Origin: Clostridia bacterium
GTDB taxonomy: Bacteria; Bacillota; Clostridia; Oscillospirales; Acutalibacteraceae
Length of the DNA: 64,000 bases
Assembly: GCA_017407995.1 (NCBI GenBank)
Contig: JAFQVM010000005.1
Span: 124,001 to 188,000 of the forward strand
Direction: 5' to 3'
Positions 59,245 through 64,000 of the stretch are shown here, in pieces (the stretch's first letter is position 1; the number at the start of each line of letters is the position of its first letter). Under the pieces are notes generated by a model, which was given only the letters and a program-made list of their open reading frames with translations, ran no database searches and had not been told where the DNA came from. The position numbers and the translations under genes were made by a program.

Positions 59245-61488
59245 TTAGTTTATTCTCAAGAAATCTCCTGCAGGAATTGTTATACCGCTGACAACAACAT
59301 TCTCTTGGCTGTAGTTTACATAGACCATTGCACCTGTATCATATTCGGTGCAGAAAACGCCGTCCTTTATTTCTTCATGAGATGTCATCCTTGAGGAACG
59401 AACATCAGCAAGAGCATCATTGGCACGGGTATAGAAATCAGCCGCAGATGTTATCCAATTTTCATAATAAAGGTTATCTGTCTCACCGTCCTTAGCGGTT
59501 TGCTCATAGCTCCACTCATAAGACGGACACGCACCGTACTCTACACAGCGCAACATCGCAGTTTCGCTATCTTTACTAAGATTTATGGGCTGGCTTGAAT
59601 ATTCAACTATTCCGTGAAGCACAAGCTGAACAAACGGTACGCTCTCATAGGCTTCACTTATCGGTGCGTTCGCACCTGTCGGAATATGAGAAATAAACTC
59701 GACATCCTTTATCATAAAGAAGTTTCCGGTATCCGTCATCAGGTTACGTCCTGCTGTAAGAGGAGTAATCTCGTTGGAGATGATATCTGCAACTTCCTGC
59801 CTGTTCTTTTTCGATGAAAAGTCCGAATACAGAACACTTCCTGCATCGTTTATGCACAAGCCCGTGAAATCACCAAACCTGCCGTTTCCCAGCACGTCTA
59901 TTATTACACGGTTGATTTTCTTTGTAGCTGTCAACTGCCTTTTAAAACTGCTTTTACCTATATAGGGCGAAATCTCACTGTCGTAGGAATAGAGCGCCGT
60001 GTCACCAAAAATGTTCTCTGCAGCACTGCCGCCAAAAAGACTCTTTGCGGATGAGAGAATATTTATGTCAAGATACACACCCATATTCTGAGCGGTCATG
60101 TAGCTCAACAGTTCTTCCAAATCCCCTTTAGAGCCGAGTCTGTGCAAGAGAGATGCCGAGGTAACATCAGACTGATTATAGCCGCCTGAAAGCGCACCTT
60201 TATATCTCAGGTTTATACCGTTTATTCCCTTTGACTTCATTCGCAGCACCATATCCTGCGCCTGTTCAAAGTCGGTAAAAGTCTTTGAAACATTCGGTGA
60301 AAACTTACCAACAGAAAACAGTGCATCATCTGCAACACCGATAACGCTTAAGTCCAGAGGAAGATACTCACTGTTAACGGATACTGTTTTTGTAGAAAGC
60401 ACATGAGTCCTTATGAACTGCTCACGGGCTGCCGCAGCCATACCGGTATAATTCGCATTTGAGCCGTTGAGAAAACGCACACACAGTTTTATCTCGTCAT
60501 TATATGAATTTTCAGACACATAAATGCTTTTTTCATCCTTTTCACCGACGATACAGTTCGGTGTGATGTCAAATGATGCTCCAACCTTGAAGAACTTATT
60601 GTCGGCTCTCACTCTGTCAGCAGAGATATCTGCAATAGCATCACCGTCGGTTATCAATATAACAAACGCACTTTTTCCTCTTTTCATTCCGTATGCCGGA
60701 ACTACTGCCGAATATTTATCTTTCTTCCCCTCAGAGGTTGCAACATCTTCGCCGTAAACCTCAAACTCAAGCGGCTGCTCAAACGCCTCATCTTCAGTAT
60801 CCAACTTTATCAACGCACCGCTGCCGTCGGGCACAAAGATATAATCGCCCTGCTCAGCTTTGGTGTCTGAGCCGAAGTACTCGAGTAATGTCAGATTTAA
60901 AAGTTTAGCATCTGACCCGTCAACCAGATTCTTAGTCTTTGCACTTACATACAAACTTCCGTCTTCAAGCGTATAGTTCATAACAAGCTTAAACGCTATA
61001 TCCGAGTCTGAATATGACTCTTTCTTAGCAGTTTTGCTGTCCGGAGTCAGAATATAGGTAACCTTCACGCTATTCTTACTTATATCCGCTTTTGCCTTGC
61101 CGAAAGCTACAGAATGGTCCTGTGTATTAAGTTCATACAGCTTGTTGTCGCTGACTATCTGAGCCTTGGCAACTGCCGCCTCAAAATTCTCCTCAGCAGG
61201 AAGAGAAGTCCATAGTCTGTCATAAGACGTGTCCCTCACACATACCGAATACGCAGACTCGTCAAACAGCATCTCTACCAATCCGGAAGATGATATGCTT
61301 TTCAAAGTATCTGCCGCAGATGCAGCGTGCAGATAAGCTTCGCTGCCCTCGCCCGAGGACAACTGTGACTTGAGTCTTATTTCACTGACTCCACTTGTGC
61401 CGCAGGCACTCAGTGAAAACAGCATGACAAAAGCCAGCATTGCCGCAACTGCAGATAAAATATATTTTGAAAACGGTTTTCTGTTCAT
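59245..61488 (-). CDS. DUF5696 lipoprotein
   Basis: The 747-residue protein has a lipoprotein signal (membrane segment AVAAMLAFVMLF and lipobox LSACG, Cys29). The middle has a DUF5696-type pattern: GDYIFVPDGSGALIKLD near residue 215, VPAYGMKRGKSAFVIL, then a TIM-barrel-like part with GINGINLRYKGALSGGY and DNFLMT-like LMTDTGNFFMIKDV. It is probably anchored outside the membrane and may bind or cleave a polysaccharide, by analogy to glycosidase-like DUF5696 proteins. Enzyme activity is unproven. It lies 75 bases downstream of a two-component system, which may control it. CAGGAGAC precedes the ATG. Confidence 0.82.
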   Translation of the reverse strand: MNRKPFSKYILSAVAAMLAFVMLFSLSACGTSGVSEIRLKSQLSSGEGSEAYLHAASAADTLKSISSSGLVEMLFDESAYSVCVRDTSYDRLWTSLPAEENFEAAVAKAQIVSDNKLYELNTQDHSVAFGKAKADISKNSVKVTYILTPDSKTAKKESYSDSDIAFKLVMNYTLEDGSLYVSAKTKNLVDGSDAKLLNLTLLEYFGSDTKAEQGDYIFVPDGSGALIKLDTEDEAFEQPLEFEVYGEDVATSEGKKDKYSAVVPAYGMKRGKSAFVILITDGDAIADISADRVRADNKFFKVGASFDITPNCIVGEKDEKSIYVSENSYNDEIKLCVRFLNGSNANYTGMAAAAREQFIRTHVLSTKTVSVNSEYLPLDLSVIGVADDALFSVGKFSPNVSKTFTDFEQAQDMVLRMKSKGINGINLRYKGALSGGYNQSDVTSASLLHRLGSKGDLEELLSYMTAQNMGVYLDINILSSAKSLFGGSAAENIFGDTALYSYDSEISPYIGKSSFKRQLTATKKINRVIIDVLGNGRFGDFTGLCINDAGSVLYSDFSSKKNRQEVADIISNEITPLTAGRNLMTDTGNFFMIKDVEFISHIPTGANAPISEAYESVPFVQLVLHGIVEYSSQPINLSKDSETAMLRCVEYGACPSYEWSYEQTAKDGETDNLYYENWITSAADFYTRANDALADVRSSRMTSHEEIKDGVFCTEYDTGAMVYVNYSQENVVVSGITIPAGDFLRIN

Positions 61489-61532
61489 ATAATGTCTCCT
61501 GTATGTTCATGTCAAGACTGTAACTTTTATTT

Positions 61533-61541
61533 AGTATACCA
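61533..61541 (-). promoter_or_regulatory. Extended -10 promoter before the DUF5696 gene
   Basis: On the minus strand TGG-TATACT fits an extended -10 box with no clear -35. It would give the DUF5696-MIF-ComEA genes their own start in addition to read-through from the kinase. Confidence 0.45.
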
Positions 61542-61563
61542 CATTTAAAACATCTGATTAAAT

Positions 61564-63048
61564 CTACTTGCCTACATCAAACCAGAAACGCACACCGCCG
61601 TGTTCATTAACAACACCGCAGTCTTTTTCAAGTCTTTTCTGCGTAGCTTTAACAACAGGCAAGCCTAAGCCAAAATGAAGTTCTTCATTTTTGCGCTTTT
61701 TATCTGACTTATAAAAGCTGTACCATATCTTATCAAGCTCACTGTCTGCAATCGGTTCGCCTGAATTATATACGCTGATACGATAATCTTTACCCAAGTC
61801 CTCACAAGAAAGCTGTACTATCTTTTTACCACCGATATTAGATGCCGCATTTGATAAGAAGTTTTGCAAAACAAGTAAAATCGTCTTTTCGTCGCTGTGA
61901 ACAATCAAGTCCTGAGGGACAAGATTTCTTACCTTTATATCCTGCTCCTCAAACATCATAGAGAATGCGGCAAGCTGGCCCTCTATCATCTGACTGAGAT
62001 TGAGCTCCTCCAATATCGGCACGTATGAACCGCTCTCTATCTTTTCAAGATTCAAAAGGTCCATAACTATATGATTCATTTTTTCTGACTCTTCAAGAAT
62101 TATGTCACAATATTCCTCACTGCCCTGCGGGTCGCTGTTTATACCCATTCGCAGACCCTCGGCATAGCCTCTGATTATAGCAATCGGAGTTTTAAGTTCA
62201 TGCGAAACATTGGCAATAAAGCTCTTACGTGATTCATCTATCAATGCACTGTGTTCAAGCTCCTCCGTAAGCTTCTCGTTTTTATCCTGAAGCTCATCAA
62301 GCGTTTGGCTCAAAGACTCTGATAATATATTGATATTCTTACCAAGATTCTGAACATCCGTCTGGCGGTAGTGTTTGCATTTTTTGCCAAAATCCAAATT
62401 CGCCATGGATTCCGCCATTTCCGACATCTCTGCAACAGGATGCGAAAAGTTGCGGCTGAAAAACAAAATCAAAACCGCTGTCGCTATGCCCGATATCAAT
62501 GCAAACGCTGTCAGCAATATGGCAGCAACCTCAGCGTTTCTCTGCACCTGGAAGCTCGGCAGCCATATTCTCAAAGCATCTCCGTTCTTAAGCTGTACCA
62601 TATAACGCACATAGGACGTATCGTTCTCACCGTAAGAAAACTTGTCCAAAGTTACGTCCTCTCTGAGCCACTCCATGGTCCTTACAACTTCGCCTGCGGC
62701 GTAAACCTGGTCTATGTCGCCCGAAAACTCACCCGAGTACAAAAACTTCGCACTGTTACTGTAAACAACATTTTGAGCCTCATCGAAAACTTCTATAAGA
62801 TAATAGTTATTGTCGGATATCAAAGCGAGCTGCTTAAAGTATTCATATGAAAACGGGTCTACCTCGTCAAGCTTTAACCGTATACTCTCCATGTTAACTA
62901 TTTCCGCAAAAGTATATATCCTTTCAATTGCCACAGAATTAGAAAACACTATAGACGCCGCTACTACCACTATAACCAGAAACAACTGTACAGCTACCCG
63001 CAAAAACACATTTCTTATTCGAATAGACAGTTTCGGAAGTTTCTTCAA
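61564..63048 (-). CDS. Two-component sensor histidine kinase with HAMP domain
   Basis: The 494-residue kinase has helix one at about residues 15-37, an extracytoplasmic region of about 130 residues, helix two at about 170-192 and a HAMP linker (HPVAEMSEMAESMANLDFG). The H-box is FIANVSHELKTPIAIIRGYA, the N-box VLQNFLSNAASN and the G-box LHFGLGLPVVKA. A coiled-coil segment (TLDELQDKNEKLTEELE) precedes the H-box. Translation begins at TTG (63046-63048) behind GAGGTGAAC, which overlaps the end of the response regulator gene. The downstream DUF5696 lipoprotein might be its target or a sensing partner. Confidence 0.9.
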   Translation of the reverse strand: MKKLPKLSIRIRNVFLRVAVQLFLVIVVVAASIVFSNSVAIERIYTFAEIVNMESIRLKLDEVDPFSYEYFKQLALISDNNYYLIEVFDEAQNVVYSNSAKFLYSGEFSGDIDQVYAAGEVVRTMEWLREDVTLDKFSYGENDTSYVRYMVQLKNGDALRIWLPSFQVQRNAEVAAILLTAFALISGIATAVLILFFSRNFSHPVAEMSEMAESMANLDFGKKCKHYRQTDVQNLGKNINILSESLSQTLDELQDKNEKLTEELEHSALIDESRKSFIANVSHELKTPIAIIRGYAEGLRMGINSDPQGSEEYCDIILEESEKMNHIVMDLLNLEKIESGSYVPILEELNLSQMIEGQLAAFSMMFEEQDIKVRNLVPQDLIVHSDEKTILLVLQNFLSNAASNIGGKKIVQLSCEDLGKDYRISVYNSGEPIADSELDKIWYSFYKSDKKRKNEELHFGLGLPVVKATQKRLEKDCGVVNEHGGVRFWFDVGK

Positions 63049-63049
63049 A

Positions 63050-63724
63050 TCAGTTCACCTCAATCTTGTACCCCGCACCGTAAACGGTACGAAGATGATT
63101 GCTTCCCCATTCCCCTAATTTAGTACGCAAACGTGCGACATGAGAGTCCACTGTCCTTGAGTCTCCCAAAAAGTCATAGCCCCAGATATCATCAAGAAGC
63201 TGCTCACGTGAAAAAACACGCTCCTTGTTAGAGGCAAGCTTATGAAGAATACTGTACTCCTTATGAGTAAGCTCTATACTCTGACCGTTATATGTAACCT
63301 CATGCGCCACGATATCTATAACAAGGCCGTCAAGTGATATCTTTTCAATTCCCGACTCACCTGCACTGCGCTTTAATCTCGCCTCTATCCTCTTTACCAG
63401 AACACTCGGACTGAACGGCTTTGTAATAAAGTCATCGGCTCCGCACTCAAAACACTCCAGCTCGTCAAACTCCTCGCCACGTGCGGTTAAAAATATTATC
63501 GGAATATCAGAAGTCTCCCTGATTTTTCGACAGGTTTCCCACCCATTCATCTCTGGCATCATTATATCAAGCACCGCAAGCGCTATATCCTTGTCACTCT
63601 CAAAAGCACGCAGCGCCTGGAGTCCATCCTCCGCCTCCACGGTCTGAAATCCTTTTGCAGACAAAAAATCCTTTATAAGCCTTCTGAGTTTGGCTTCATC
63701 ATCAGCAATCAATATTTTCTGCAC
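63050..63724 (-). CDS. OmpR/PhoB-family response regulator
   Basis: The 224-residue regulator has a receiver domain with phospho-acceptor Asp53 (LAVLDIMMPEMNG) and conserved Lys in FITKPFSPSVLV. The winged-helix output domain contains LTHKEYSILHKLASN and VFSREQLLDDIWGYDFLGDSR. The start is a GTG at 63724 (MQKILIADDEAK), behind GGAGG at eight bases; the frame's first GTG overlaps that site. It is the first gene of the run that continues with the kinase, DUF5696, MIF-like and ComEA-like genes. Confidence 0.93.
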   Translation of the reverse strand: MQKILIADDEAKLRRLIKDFLSAKGFQTVEAEDGLQALRAFESDKDIALAVLDIMMPEMNGWETCRKIRETSDIPIIFLTARGEEFDELECFECGADDFITKPFSPSVLVKRIEARLKRSAGESGIEKISLDGLVIDIVAHEVTYNGQSIELTHKEYSILHKLASNKERVFSREQLLDDIWGYDFLGDSRTVDSHVARLRTKLGEWGSNHLRTVYGAGYKIEVN

Positions 63725-63753
63725 ACCAATCACCTCCGCTAAGGTTACGTCCT

Positions 63754-63782
63754 ATTTTAACATAATAAGGCAAATTTAACAA
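63754..63782 (-). promoter_or_regulatory. Promoter of the second two-component operon
   Basis: On the minus strand TTGTTA, 17 bases, TAAAAT, about 30 bases before the response-regulator start. Confidence 0.6.
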
Positions 63783-63874
63783 GCACAACAACAAGATTTG
63801 ACTTTTTCAGCCCTTTAAGAGCATTTTGTTCAATAATACGCTCTTATGTTCAAAGTATTTTTACAAAGTAACAC

Positions 63875-63903
63875 TTGTTTTTCTTAACCTAAATTTGTAT
63901 AAT
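63875..63903 (+). promoter_or_regulatory. Promoter of the rightward gene at the window end
   Basis: TTGTTT, 17 bases, TATAAT with a TG just before the -10. The following 60-base leader contains GGGG-8-CCCC (63925-63940), a small possible hairpin. Confidence 0.6.
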
Positions 63904-63964
63904 GTTTAGCAGATTATTAAAACTGGGGTAATATGTCCCCTTACGGTTTGGAGGGAAGGGCGCC

Positions 63965-64000
63965 GTGTTAGGTAAATTTACAAGGATAAAAATAACTAAT
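63965..64000 (+). CDS. Start of a rightward gene (truncated by window edge)
   Basis: A GTG behind GGAGGGAAGGG opens a frame reading (M)LGKFTRIKITN to the window end. The basic start could be the cytoplasmic tip of a membrane protein such as a Trk-type potassium transporter, but 12 codons cannot show it. The promoter and ribosome site upstream make a real gene likely. Confidence 0.45.
   Translation, partial: MLGKFTRIKITN

Noticed and set aside
1..64000. CRISPR arrays, insertion sequences or prophage
   Set aside because: No spaced direct repeats, transposase, integrase or phage structural proteins were seen on either strand.

Overview
This window looks like chromosomal DNA of an anaerobic, endospore-forming Clostridia species, probably a gut-type member of the Oscillospirales/Eubacteriales. 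The evidence is a complete spoIIA operon (SpoIIAA, SpoIIAB, sigma F), a CotF-like coat protein, a SpoVB-type flippase and a meso-diaminopimelate dehydrogenase. Strong GGAGG ribosome sites, clear sigma-A promoters and glycosidases suited to host or plant glycans (GH29, GH27, GH3, xylulokinase) fit the same picture. Assignment below class is inference.

Layout. 1-6600: end of a xylulokinase, a DNase I-fold hydrolase, diaminopimelate dehydrogenase, a 5'-truncated feoB remnant, a two-component system and an Sfp-type phosphopantetheinyl transferase. 6636-12697: an unusual four-gene minus-strand operon (GtrA-like protein, GH3/auxin-ligase-type enzyme, DUF819 transporter, sphingosine-1-phosphate-lyase-like PLP enzyme), preceded by a DRE-TIM aldolase. 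12823-17046: a membrane XRE regulator, a type II restriction-modification cassette with a controller protein and C-box-like repeats, and tRNA-Ser(GGA). 17179-24112: alcohol dehydrogenase, acetyltransferase, FAD/Rieske oxidoreductase with a small ferritin-like protein, a CotF-like protein, a phosphoesterase and a GPH/MFS transporter. 24274-28107: a ydjGHI-type membrane-stress operon whose TPM protein carries two TPM domains. 28243-39299: thioesterase, metal-dependent hydrolase, DHDPS-family aldolase, spoIIA operon, folC, XRE regulator, valS with a possible switchable leader, flippase and thiamine pyrophosphokinase. 39385-43139: sugar oxidoreductase plus alpha-galactosidase and alpha-fucosidase. 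43281-51313: small membrane proteins, glmS, an acyltransferase/acyl-ligase pair, an Lrp regulator with an aminotransferase, and a 56-residue small protein. 51412-64000: a domain-permuted GH3 beta-glucosidase, AlkD, a membrane protein, a D,D-carboxypeptidase, MtaB, ComEA-like, a MIF-like tautomerase, a DUF5696 lipoprotein, a second two-component system and the start of a rightward gene.

How the genes work together. Glycan genes release and channel galactose, fucose, glucose and xylose. glmS, the D,D-carboxypeptidase, the flippase and diaminopimelate dehydrogenase serve the cell wall, and spoIIA starts the forespore programme. The best candidates for undescribed biology are the GtrA/GH3-ligase/DUF819/lyase operon, the run from the second two-component system through DUF5696 and MIF-like proteins to ComEA, and the double-TPM variant of ydjGHI. 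No CRISPR array, transposase, rRNA or prophage was seen. No gene-free stretch exceeds about 300 bases; the longest (31758-32052) holds the folC terminator and a possibly structured region.
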